Positions 54,105-62,766 of a stretch of 64,000 nucleotides of DNA are shown here, piece after piece; within the stretch, counting starts at the first letter, position 1, and each line of letters opens with the position of its first letter. Position numbers and translations under genes: made by a program. The notes below the pieces were generated by a model, which was given only the letters and a program-made list of their open reading frames with translations, ran no database searches and was not told the DNA's origin. The DNA is from Betaproteobacteria bacterium (GTDB lineage Bacteria > Acidobacteriota > Terriglobia > Acidiferrales > UBA7541): assembly GCA_903970165.1 (NCBI GenBank), contig CAJCHZ010000027.1:1-64000 (forward strand), written 5' to 3'.

Positions 54105-55310
54105 TCAAACGTTCACCGTACTTTCCACAATCTTCACGAATTTCTGTAATTCTTTATCCCTATCGTAATCGGGCGCAACGGCCTTTGCTGCCCGCCCCAT
54201 ACCTGCCAATTTGTCTACGTCCAAAAGAAGCGCGCGAATTGTTTTGGCCGCGTCTTTCGGGTTCTCGGGGTCAGCCCAAACGGCAAATCCAAACTTCGCG
54301 CCCAAGGTAGCAGCGTCTGTCTCTTGCGACGCAAACGCGATGATTGGCTTGCCGGCTGCGAGGATTCCATACATTTTGCTCGGTACTACAACCCCTTCGA
54401 GCCCGCGCTTCACGGTGATGACGTGGGCATCGGCGGCCGCCAAAACCGAGGAGATCTTGCTCCCTGGAAAAAACGGAAGGAAACGCACGTTTGACGCCTC
54501 TCTTGCGAGACCTTCGACGTAAGCTCGTTGCGCCCCCTCGCCCACGAAAACGAGACCCACGCCATCCTCCGCCAGTTCACGCCCCGCCGTCACTAGGGTT
54601 TCCCACGCGCCATAAAACCCCAGGTTTCCCGCGTGAAGCAGAACGAATTTGTAATCGCCGCGAATCGTGCGCATGACTTCGTCGTCCAAATGGGGTTGCG
54701 GTGCATCGCTTGGCAAGATATCTGCGCCATCACGTACGATTGCGACCGCCGCTGGATTCACTCCCTTGGAGACAATTCGTGAACGCATATCTTCTCCGAG
54801 TACGATGACTCGTGCGGCCCGGCGCAACGCCCATCGATGCAACTTCTCCCAGACGCGCGCGAGAAGACCGGGGGGTACAATGGCTCCGCCAACAGCCATA
54901 TCGGGATACATGTCTCGGATGTTGTAGACGTATGGCTTGCGTTTCAGCAGCGCCACAAAGGCGCCGACAATTCCTTCGAACGGAGGATCGGTCATCGCCA
55001 GGACGACATCACATTTCATGAACAGTGCGCGTGGAATTGCGAGCGCCACATAGCTCAAATAGTTCAACACCCGCCGTTTCATTGCGAAGCGCGGATAATC
55101 CGTCGAGCCGACGCGTGTAATTTTTGTGATCCCCACCAGCTCTGTCTGCGAAAGCCGCCACGGCCGCCGGTCTGTGGGATCGTAAGAAGGGCGCCCGCAG
55201 AGAACCGTCACTTCGTGCTTTGCCGAGAGTGCCTCTACGACAGTAGCCGCCATCTTTGCCGTTGCCGAAGTGTCGGGCGGATAATAGAGATTCAGCAGCA
55301 GGATTTTCAT
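54105..55310 (-). CDS. glycosyltransferase family 4 (WbuB-like)
   Basis: A 401-residue GT-B glycosyltransferase. The opening KILLLNLYYPPDTSATAKMAA, the NIRDMYPDMAVGGA segment and the donor-site ADAHVITVKRGLEGVVVPSKMYGILAAGKP match the WbuB/GT4 group acting on lipid-linked sugars. It adds a sugar in the cytoplasm. ATG 55310 opens the fold and is 25 bases after the carbamoyltransferase stop; its ribosome site is poor. Confidence 0.88.
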   Translation of the reverse strand: MKILLLNLYYPPDTSATAKMAATVVEALSAKHEVTVLCGRPSYDPTDRRPWRLSQTELVGITKITRVGSTDYPRFAMKRRVLNYLSYVALAIPRALFMKCDVVLAMTDPPFEGIVGAFVALLKRKPYVYNIRDMYPDMAVGGAIVPPGLLARVWEKLHRWALRRAARVIVLGEDMRSRIVSKGVNPAAVAIVRDGADILPSDAPQPHLDDEVMRTIRGDYKFVLLHAGNLGFYGAWETLVTAGRELAEDGVGLVFVGEGAQRAYVEGLAREASNVRFLPFFPGSKISSVLAAADAHVITVKRGLEGVVVPSKMYGILAAGKPIIAFASQETDAATLGAKFGFAVWADPENPKDAAKTIRALLLDVDKLAGMGRAAKAVAPDYDRDKELQKFVKIVESTVNV

Positions 55311-55335
55311 GTGAAGGATGCTCGCGGCATGCGAT

Positions 55336-57072
55336 TCACGATCGGGTGACGAGAAAGTCGCCGAGGACGAGCGCATCCATTTGGGTCCTCTGAAAGCAGT
55401 CGAGCGCTTCTTCCGGCCGGCAGACAATCGGCTCATTGTCGTTGAAGGAAGTATTCAGGACGACAGGCACTCCGGTGAGCTGCTGAAAGGCTGTGATCAG
55501 GGTCCAATAGCGCGGGTTCGCCTCGCGCGTCACCGTTTGTAAGCGTCCTGTTCCGTCCACGTGCGTGGGAGCCGGAATTTTGTCGCGCTTCTCAGGGTGA
55601 ACGGAATACGCCATCGTCATGAAAGGCGAGGGATGCGCTTTCTCGAACCATTCCCCAGTCTTTTCCGCGAGGATGGACGGCGCGAACGGCCGGAAGATCT
55701 CGCGATGCTTGATTCGCTGATTCAGAATCTCTTTCATCTCCGGCCGCCGCGGGTCCGCGACAATGCTGCGGTTGCCCAGCGCACGAGGGCCCCATTCGGC
55801 CCGGCCCTGAAACCATCCCAGAATCTTTCCGTCGGCAATCATCGCCGCTGCACGACGCGATAAATCTTCTTCCGCAAGCTCTTCGATAAGATAACCCTTT
55901 TGTGCGAGTCCGCTGGTATCCATCCCGCGCCGAATGTCGTCGCGCGTGTAACCGGGCCCCCAGTAAGCATGATCCATCACGAAGGAGCGCGGCCGTCCGA
56001 GAACCTGGTGCCAAACATAGAACGCAGCTCCGACAGCGAGTCCTGCATCCCCCGCTGCCGGTTGAACGTAGACTTGCTCGAACCCGGTTGCATCGAAAAT
56101 TTTTCCGTTGGCAACGCAATTGAAAGCCACGCCGCCAGCGAGACACACGGCTTTCAACCGGGTGCGCTCTGAAAGTTTTTTAAGCATCTCCAAATAGACT
56201 TCTTCAAGCCGTGCCTGCAGTCCACATGCCAGATTGCGGTGTCTTTGCTCCAATGGTTCTTCCGGGTTGCGCCGTGGACCCAGCCGCTTTTCCATTGCTT
56301 CCGAAAACATCTTGCCGAGCGTCGGTGTTTTATCCGCTTCCGCCCAGCTCATCTGGGGCCCGGTGTGGTGGTGCGTAAAATATTCGAGGCCTAACCGGAA
56401 ACCATTTCCGTTTGTACGAACGATGTCCCGAAAGGCTTCAAGCTGCTCCGCCTCTCCATAGGCGGCCAGGCCCATCACCTTGTATTCATCGCCAAACTTC
56501 AGAAACCCCAAATATTGCGTGACCGCGCTGTAAAACAACCCTAATGAATGAGGAAATGCAATCGCTCCTTCAATCTTCATGCGGTTGCCCGCGCCGCTTC
56601 CCCACATGGTGCTGGCGAAATCGCCGAGGCCGTCAGCGGAAAGCAAAGCCGCGCGCTCAAAGGGCGAAACAAAAAACGCGCTCGCGAGATGCGCCTGATG
56701 ATGTTCAATGCGATGAAACTTCGCGGCTACCTTTGCCGGGTTAGCATCGAGCGCTTGCGCGAGCGCTTCCGGTATCCCCGTGAACTTCGCCAGAACTTTC
56801 GCTCGTTCGCGCGCGAACGATGGCATGCGCATCGCATAGAAGAGCTTCGTGCCCAAACGCGCATACGGATTGCGCGGCACGCCCACATGATCAATGTCCT
56901 TGAGCTCCAGCCCTGCTTCTTTTAAACAATAACGAATGGCCTGTGCGGGAAAGCCTGCAGCGTACTTCACCCGGTTAAAGCGTTCTTCTTCGACCGCCGC
57001 GACAAGCCGTCCATCGCAAACGATAGCTGCGGACGCGTTGCCGTGATAGGCGTTTATCCCAAGAATGTTCAT
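55336..57072 (-). CDS. carbamoyltransferase, NodU/CmcH family
   Basis: A 578-residue enzyme. The N-terminal part (about 1-365) has the Kae1-like fold with the metal motif HHQAHLASAFF (about 124-134) and LSADGLGDFASTMW; the C-terminal part (about 390-575) has GWFQGRAEWGPRALGNRSI and FRPFAPSIL, typical of NodU/CmcH. These enzymes put a carbamoyl group on sugar hydroxyls using carbamoyl phosphate and ATP. Here the target is probably the glycan. It lies 34 bases after the asparagine synthase gene. Confidence 0.92.
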   Translation of the reverse strand: MNILGINAYHGNASAAIVCDGRLVAAVEEERFNRVKYAAGFPAQAIRYCLKEAGLELKDIDHVGVPRNPYARLGTKLFYAMRMPSFARERAKVLAKFTGIPEALAQALDANPAKVAAKFHRIEHHQAHLASAFFVSPFERAALLSADGLGDFASTMWGSGAGNRMKIEGAIAFPHSLGLFYSAVTQYLGFLKFGDEYKVMGLAAYGEAEQLEAFRDIVRTNGNGFRLGLEYFTHHHTGPQMSWAEADKTPTLGKMFSEAMEKRLGPRRNPEEPLEQRHRNLACGLQARLEEVYLEMLKKLSERTRLKAVCLAGGVAFNCVANGKIFDATGFEQVYVQPAAGDAGLAVGAAFYVWHQVLGRPRSFVMDHAYWGPGYTRDDIRRGMDTSGLAQKGYLIEELAEEDLSRRAAAMIADGKILGWFQGRAEWGPRALGNRSIVADPRRPEMKEILNQRIKHREIFRPFAPSILAEKTGEWFEKAHPSPFMTMAYSVHPEKRDKIPAPTHVDGTGRLQTVTREANPRYWTLITAFQQLTGVPVVLNTSFNDNEPIVCRPEEALDCFQRTQMDALVLGDFLVTRS

Positions 57073-57106
57073 CGCAGAGGAATTCAGTCTACCTCAGGAA
57101 CGCGGA

Positions 57107-59065
57107 TCATGCCGCGAGGTGATGCCTGCACCATTCGTTCAGAACGTACAACGACCACGGGCGGGACCACGAGGTTTTGCCGTCGAGAAATGCGGACCAC
57201 ACGCTGCGAACGCCCTCGCCCCGCAAGTGCGGCGTAAGCGCTGGTGCCATGTCGCCAAAACTGGCTTCCACCTTTGACTTCAGCGGTCCCCGGAGCCATT
57301 CTTCCCAGGGTAGAGTGAACGTCCGCTTCTGTTTACCCAGCATTTCTTCTGGCAAGATGTCGCCAAGAGCCTCCACTAACAACGCTTTCTGCGCTCCTGC
57401 GCGATGGCGCGCCGTATCGGGAAGGGAATTAACGAATTCCACCAGCGGTGTATCCAGAAGAGGCACGCGCACCTCAAGCGACTGCGCCATGCTCACTGAA
57501 TCCGTGTCACGCAAGAGCGTGCTGGCCATATAGCAGCGCATTTCGAGCCAGGAGATTGCTGCAATCGGCTCCAGTTTTCCCGCCTCGCTTGCGGCGCGAT
57601 CCAGCCACCCAAGCCAGGTTGGGTCCAGCGTAACGCCGTCCGATCCAATCGTGCTTGGCCTAAATCGAGGTTCGATTAACCGATGGAGCTGCCCCAGCGG
57701 AAAAAGGGCGCGCGCATAGAAATAGGGATGGGGCAATGTGTCGGGCTCGGTCCATGCGGCAACGGCTTTTCCCGCGGCATCGCGGGACATTCTGATACCG
57801 AGAATGGCCGCCATCAGCGGCCCCACGGCGCGCCGCCACGGCTTTGGCGCGAACCACGCCAGCCGCGTGAGCCGGCGCAGCAACGCGGTGTTTTCAAAAC
57901 TCGCGTAACCTGCGAACAGCTCATCGCCTCCCAAGCCAGAAAGGGCCACTTTCAGCCCAGCTTCGCGCGCCGCCCACGATACGAAATAAGTGTTTATGCC
58001 GTCCATCGTGGGTTGGTCGAGGCCAGCCACGGCTTCGTCAATGCGGCCGACCATCGTTGATCCATCGAGCGGAATTTCCTTGTGCCGCGTTTCGCAGCGC
58101 TCCGCAATGCGGCGTGCCAGCGGAGCTTCGTCGTAAGCCGTGCCCGGAAATGACAGTGTGAAGCTGCGGATTCCCGCTTGCGCGCGGCCTGCCAGCGCTG
58201 CGATGGCCCCGGAATCCAGCCCGCCGGAAAGAAAAAGACCCACCGGCACGTCTGCGATCAAGTGCGCCCGCACGGCATCTTCCAGCATCGGGCGCAACCT
58301 CTTCGCCGCGGTTCCAAGATCTTTCGGCCTGTGCGGATCACGCGCCGCCGGACTCATCTGCGAATCCCACCAGGGGCGCGCCCTTGGCACGCGCCGCCGC
58401 TCCGGAACATACAGGAGCATGCGATGGCCCGGCGGCAGCGAAAAGACTCCATCGACTAAGGTCACGGGCTCGGAGGTGCTGCCAAACAGCAGGTAAGAAG
58501 TGAGCGCATCCTGCGAAATCTGCTTGGGCGCGATGCCACTCGCCAGCAGTGCGCGCACTTCCGAAGCAAACGCAAATCCTTCCGGCGACTGCGTGTAATA
58601 GAGAGGCTTGATTCCCAGCGGATCGCGCGCCAAAAATAAGAGCGGCGCAGTGGCAAAGCGCCCACGCATGTCCAGCAGCGCGAACGCAAACATCCCACGT
58701 AACTCCGTCAGGCACTCCTCGCCCCACTCTTCCCAACCATGAACCAGGATTTCCGTGTCGGATTGCGTGGCGAACTTGTGCCCAAGCAACTTCAATCGCT
58801 CGCGAAGCTCGCGGTAGTTGTACAGCTCTCCATTGTAGATGACCGCAACATCCCGGGTTTCATTCCAAACGGGCTGCTGGCCTCCCGCGAGATCAATGAT
58901 GCTGAGCCGCCGCATACCGAGCGCCAGCCCTGGTACGCGCGCGTCCCCGGCAAGAAATCCCTCTTCATCGGGGCCGCGATGATACAAAGCCGCCGTCATT
59001 GCACGCACGCGCGATTCCGCCTCCGTGCTGCGCGCTGCAAACGCGACGCCGCAAATACCACACAC
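57107..59065 (-). CDS. asnB: glutamine-hydrolysing asparagine synthase family amidotransferase
   Basis: A 652-residue two-domain protein. Residue 2 is the class II glutaminase cysteine (V-CGICGVAF), followed by YHRGPDEEG and IYNGELYNYREL; the synthetase domain has the PP-loop FLSGGLDSGAIAAL and the ALSGLGGDELFAGY loop. The start is GTG 59065, one base after the TAG of the preceding gene; it places the nucleophilic cysteine next to the initiator, as the family requires. In glycan clusters this family can amidate uronic acids; plain asparagine synthesis is also possible. Confidence 0.92.
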   Translation of the reverse strand: MCGICGVAFAARSTEAESRVRAMTAALYHRGPDEEGFLAGDARVPGLALGMRRLSIIDLAGGQQPVWNETRDVAVIYNGELYNYRELRERLKLLGHKFATQSDTEILVHGWEEWGEECLTELRGMFAFALLDMRGRFATAPLLFLARDPLGIKPLYYTQSPEGFAFASEVRALLASGIAPKQISQDALTSYLLFGSTSEPVTLVDGVFSLPPGHRMLLYVPERRRVPRARPWWDSQMSPAARDPHRPKDLGTAAKRLRPMLEDAVRAHLIADVPVGLFLSGGLDSGAIAALAGRAQAGIRSFTLSFPGTAYDEAPLARRIAERCETRHKEIPLDGSTMVGRIDEAVAGLDQPTMDGINTYFVSWAAREAGLKVALSGLGGDELFAGYASFENTALLRRLTRLAWFAPKPWRRAVGPLMAAILGIRMSRDAAGKAVAAWTEPDTLPHPYFYARALFPLGQLHRLIEPRFRPSTIGSDGVTLDPTWLGWLDRAASEAGKLEPIAAISWLEMRCYMASTLLRDTDSVSMAQSLEVRVPLLDTPLVEFVNSLPDTARHRAGAQKALLVEALGDILPEEMLGKQKRTFTLPWEEWLRGPLKSKVEASFGDMAPALTPHLRGEGVRSVWSAFLDGKTSWSRPWSLYVLNEWCRHHLAA

Positions 59066-59066
59066 G

Positions 59067-59945
59067 CTATTGCTTGATCTCCGGGGTCGAAAAGAAGGCC
59101 ACTCCCGCGCGCAAAGCATGCTCGCGAAAGTGGAAACGAGGAATTCTCAGGCGATTATCCGCGAACCACGCCAGTACGGCTCGCAGCAACAGAAAAATCA
59201 GTGTAAGGCTCACCGAAACAACCAGCACCAGGAACGATTGCCTTTCCAGCAGCAAGCTCCAATCCACGGCTTCATCCCAGCCCGGCAAAGCGCCGTCCAG
59301 CGTGCGGCGAAGCCCCATCCCATCGAGCGGAAGTCTTGCCAGCCGCACATGCGCATAGTGTTCGAAGTTGTATTCGCTCGGATAGCCGGGAACGGCGCTG
59401 ATCGCTTCGGCAAACACCGCCGCATTTCGCAGATCATTCCGCGTCAGCATCTGCCCGTGAGCGTCGCGCAGGAAAACCCGGTAAGTCGGATCGACGATAG
59501 CCCAGCGTCCGTCAATAAGTACCTCCGCCACTACGTGCTTCGTGTTGCGCTCTGGCGTGAGCAGAAGCAGACGGCGCACCGTGAGTCCACCGCTGCGCGC
59601 CAGATTCAGGAACGCGTTTGTCGCCGTCCCGCAAACAGAAAGCAGTTGCTGGTAGTTGAGTGTAGCTTCTGGGTCGCGCGCAGGAAGGTCCGAAGGGTTT
59701 GCCGCAACATACCGTGACGGCCCGCTCCGCATCCATGCCAGGATCGCTTCTACTTTTTGCTCAGCTGGCGCGGCCTCGGGCACCACGGCATCCGAAAAGC
59801 CGCCCAAATACTGGCGCACGGAGTATTCCCGGATTCCGCCATAGATGGAAGACACCACTACCGCAGCGAGCAATAGATTCACGCTACGCCAAACCACCCG
59901 GAAGAGTCGGTGTCCCCTGGTTGCCAATTCACTATTCCGATTCAC
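59067..59945 (-). CDS. membrane-anchored transglutaminase-fold protein
   Basis: A 292-residue protein with membrane helices at each end (about 21-36 and 242-264) and a transglutaminase-like core outside. The triad is visible: C105 in LLSVCGTATNAF, H137 in NTKHVVAEVL and D152 in GRWAIVDPTYRVF. Bacterial members are proteases or acyl transferases. The start is unsure: GTG 59945 gives a 14-base overlap with the upstream glycosyltransferase, while TTG 59990 would add 15 residues. Its stop is one base before asnB, so it is translationally coupled to it. Confidence 0.83.
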   Translation of the reverse strand: MNRNSELATRGHRLFRVVWRSVNLLLAAVVVSSIYGGIREYSVRQYLGGFSDAVVPEAAPAEQKVEAILAWMRSGPSRYVAANPSDLPARDPEATLNYQQLLSVCGTATNAFLNLARSGGLTVRRLLLLTPERNTKHVVAEVLIDGRWAIVDPTYRVFLRDAHGQMLTRNDLRNAAVFAEAISAVPGYPSEYNFEHYAHVRLARLPLDGMGLRRTLDGALPGWDEAVDWSLLLERQSFLVLVVSVSLTLIFLLLRAVLAWFADNRLRIPRFHFREHALRAGVAFFSTPEIKQ

Positions 59946-59951
59946 TATTCC
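59927..59951. repeat. 12-base tandem repeat at a gene junction
   Basis: ATTCACTATTCC occurs at 59927-59938 and 59940-59951 (period 13). It covers the end of the glycosyltransferase and the likely start of the transglutaminase-fold gene, so the duplication may have created the present overlap. Confidence 0.7.
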
Positions 59952-61170
59952 AACGCCCAGATTTTGCACTGGGGGCTCGCTTAAATGCAAGCCTGTTATA
60001 TACAGCCTCCATTTCCTGAACTGGCTCTTCCCATCCGAGGCGTGCGGTCACCGTTGCGCATCCTGCAACGAATCGACTGTGCAACTCCGGGTCGCCAATC
60101 AAACGCTGAATCGCGCCGGCCAACGCGTCCGCGTCATGGCCCACAACCAGCCCGGCCGCATCCGCCAAAAGGGGAGCGATGCCACACTGCTCCGTCACGA
60201 CGACAGGCGTCCCGGCCGCCGCCGATTCCGCCGCCGTGTTTCCAAAATTTTCGTTCTGCGACGGCAGCACGAAAACATCCGCATCGCGATACGCTGCCCA
60301 TTTTGCTTCGCCAAAGATTGGTCCGGTAAATCGCACTCGCGAACTCACCTGTAGCTGCGCGGCCATTTCCTCGAGCTGCGCCTTCATTCCTCCCTCGTCT
60401 GGCCCCGCAAACACGAGTTGCGGATTCGCATCGCCGCTTTCCGCGCTAATAGAAGTGAACGCCTTCAGCAGCAGGTCCGGGCTTTTCTTTTGCGAGAGGC
60501 GCCCGAGGAAAAGAATCAGCTTTGCGTCCGTCGGGATTCCCAGCCCCTTGCGAAAAGCTCCCCGTTCCGGCCACAATGCGGGCACTTCCACTCCATTCCT
60601 GCGCAATACGATCTTCCCGCGCTCTACGCCACCGCTCGCCAGTTCCTCAACCTCCTGCTCCGATGTTGCAACGATTGCGCTGGCGCCTTCAAAGAGCTTT
60701 CGCCCGTATAGCGCATGATAGACGCGCTTCATCCGCAGGTTCCGTACGATAGGCACAAACATTCCAATCGGTTCCAATACGTAGGGAATATTTCGCTTCA
60801 CGCAAGCCGCTGCCACAGCTGGCCCGAGGAAATCGTAAAGCCCATAAATATGTGTCAAATCAAAATCTTCCAGCTGTTCCCTGCAGTAGCGTTTCACCGC
60901 GGGATTCCAGCTAACAGCCCGGTACCGTAGCCACGTCGGCAAATAAATCGCCTTCACGCCGCTTTCTACACGACTCCAGCCATACGGCGTCTGTGCAGCG
61001 CCAGTGGCCCCCTCCTTGCTCAGGCGCGCTTCAAGTCCCCAGTCGGCGGTCAACACCGACACCTCGTTTCCGTGCCCGGCAAGTCCTTGCGCCAGCGCCC
61101 GCACTTTTACCGGCGGTCCGCCGAATTCTAAAAATGGCGCGTAAGTTTCCGTGACGCTCAGGATTCGCAT
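59932..61170 (-). CDS. glycosyltransferase family 4
   Basis: A 412-residue GT-B glycosyltransferase. Acceptor part: SVTETYAPFLEFGGPPVKVRALAQGL; donor part: LFLGRLSQKKSPDLLLKAF, FVLPSQNENFGNTAAESAAAGTPVV with the E-x7-E motif. It adds one sugar to the growing lipid-linked unit. It overlaps the next upstream glycosyltransferase by 13 bases. Its last residues (WNSESE) come from the tandem repeat at 59927-59951. Confidence 0.9.
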   Translation of the reverse strand: MRILSVTETYAPFLEFGGPPVKVRALAQGLAGHGNEVSVLTADWGLEARLSKEGATGAAQTPYGWSRVESGVKAIYLPTWLRYRAVSWNPAVKRYCREQLEDFDLTHIYGLYDFLGPAVAAACVKRNIPYVLEPIGMFVPIVRNLRMKRVYHALYGRKLFEGASAIVATSEQEVEELASGGVERGKIVLRRNGVEVPALWPERGAFRKGLGIPTDAKLILFLGRLSQKKSPDLLLKAFTSISAESGDANPQLVFAGPDEGGMKAQLEEMAAQLQVSSRVRFTGPIFGEAKWAAYRDADVFVLPSQNENFGNTAAESAAAGTPVVVTEQCGIAPLLADAAGLVVGHDADALAGAIQRLIGDPELHSRFVAGCATVTARLGWEEPVQEMEAVYNRLAFKRAPSAKSGRWNSESE

Positions 61171-62270
61171 TGTTCGCGGAGAATTTTCTTCAAGGAGTTG
61201 GCAAAAACGCTGAACTGGAAATCGCGTTCCACGCGCTGGCGCCCGCGCTCACCCATTTTTTGTCCCAGCTCCGGATCTGCCAAAAGCGTATCAACCGATG
61301 ACGCCAATTGAGCAGCATCTCCGTGCGGCACGAGGTAGCCCGTCACGCCATCCTCAATCACTTCGGGAGCCCCACCGTGTGCCCCGCCAATCACCGGCTT
61401 GCCCCGCGCCATCGCTTCCAGGTAAACAAGCCCGAAGCCCTCTCCGCGGCTGGGCAATGCAAAAATTTCGCAAGCCGAATAGCAGGCCGCCAGCTGTTCG
61501 TAACTCAACCCGCTGAGGAAGTGCACGTGCCGCTTTACGCCGTTCTGTTCCGCGAGTTCCTCGAGCCACGCTCGGTCGTCGCCATCACCCACAGCCAGAA
61601 GTTGCAATTCAGGCCACTGGGTCAGAAGGCGCGGCAGCGTGGTAATGAGCGTGTCCATGCCCTTGTAGCGTTCATTCGCCAGCCACCGGCCCACCGTCAG
61701 GATCACTCTCCCCTCGGGATAACCCTGAGGCAGTTTCAATGGCAGACCATTCGCGGGAATCGCCTCAAAATCTGGATCCAGCGCCCACGGCAATACGTGT
61801 ATATTCTCGAGCTTCACCTTCTGCGCATCGGCAACGTGATTCGCCGTATCCTTACTTGGCGCCAGAACCACATTCGCCCGGCGCAGCGCCAGTCGGCGCA
61901 CCGTCGAGAGTGGTTCCCAGACCTCCAATCCATGCGTGCAGATAATTGTTTTCAGCCCCGCCGCACCGACCCACATTGCTTGAGCAACCGGCCCCAGATT
62001 TGGATGCGCCGCCAAGACCAGCTTCCCGTAGCGTCTCGAAGCTCGCACGGCCGTCGCTGCAAATCGCGCTTTGCTCCGCTCGTATCCTGTGAACACAAAC
62101 TCCTTGCCGCCCACGCTCATCCGATGCAGCTCATGCGAGTCGTTCAAACTCAGCAGGCGGCATTCCAGATTCCGGCTGGCCGCGAACTCGCTCAGCACCG
62201 CCGCCATATGACGGCCCGCTCGTTGCACACCTCCCGCTCCCTTCAATTCCGTAAACAGTCCAATTAGCAC
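61158..62270 (-). CDS. glycosyltransferase family 4
   Basis: A 370-residue GT-B glycosyltransferase: LFTELKGAGGVQRAGRHMAAVL at the start, ILTVGRWLANERYKGMDTLI in the middle and the donor-site FALPSRGEGFGLVYLEAMARGKPVIGG with the E-x7-E motif. The start is GTG at 62270. It is the first gene of the visible glycosyltransferase / transglutaminase / amidotransferase / carbamoyltransferase series and overlaps the next by 13 bases. Confidence 0.9.
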   Translation of the reverse strand: MLIGLFTELKGAGGVQRAGRHMAAVLSEFAASRNLECRLLSLNDSHELHRMSVGGKEFVFTGYERSKARFAATAVRASRRYGKLVLAAHPNLGPVAQAMWVGAAGLKTIICTHGLEVWEPLSTVRRLALRRANVVLAPSKDTANHVADAQKVKLENIHVLPWALDPDFEAIPANGLPLKLPQGYPEGRVILTVGRWLANERYKGMDTLITTLPRLLTQWPELQLLAVGDGDDRAWLEELAEQNGVKRHVHFLSGLSYEQLAACYSACEIFALPSRGEGFGLVYLEAMARGKPVIGGAHGGAPEVIEDGVTGYLVPHGDAAQLASSVDTLLADPELGQKMGERGRQRVERDFQFSVFANSLKKILREQCES

Positions 62271-62459
62271 GCGCCGAGTCTGCCCTTTGTCGAAAACTAA
62301 GGCAAGCCCTCTTGAAAAGGTCCAAATCCATTCGCTGGGTAGATGGTCAACGTGATGCCTGCGATGGACGATTCAAAGCTCGTCGGTGAGCAAAATTAAC
62401 TGGCGGGATATTTTTAATCGTATGCAGAATCTAAGCGTTTTGGATGAACTGACCAGCCT

Positions 62460-62702
62460 TCACTTATTGGCCTTCGCCTGCTGATCTGTATATTTCTTCA
62501 TGGCTTTTCGTTGCTTCTTTTCGGCCTTGCGTATCTGCTTGAACCGTTTCCTGGCAGCCCTCTTCGCTTCCTTCTGCTGTTTTTTGGACGTCGCACGCGA
62601 CTGCCGCTCATAATCCGCAAGGCCGCTGTTCTGCGCACTGGCTCGAATCGGCCAGGGAAGACTAAACGCGACCAGCATCATGAATATCGCAATTCGCTTC
62701 AC
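62460..62702 (-). CDS. small exported lysine/arginine-rich protein
   Basis: An 80-residue protein: a signal sequence (VKRIAIFMMLVAFSLPWPIRASA) and then a mature part of about 55 residues that is nearly all lysine, arginine, glutamine and alanine (KKQQKEAKRAARKRFKQIRKAEKKQRKAMKK in pieces), probably one long helix. Not recognised. The start is GTG at 62702 with GGAG 9 bases upstream; a TTG ten codons earlier is possible. It is read away from the beta-propeller-like gene across a 64-base gap. Confidence 0.65.
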   Translation of the reverse strand: MKRIAIFMMLVAFSLPWPIRASAQNSGLADYERQSRATSKKQQKEAKRAARKRFKQIRKAEKKQRKAMKKYTDQQAKANK

Positions 62703-62766
62703 TGGGGAGTTCTCCCATCCCGAATGCGGCAACAGTATATGTTAGACTCGCGGCGCTTATCCAACC

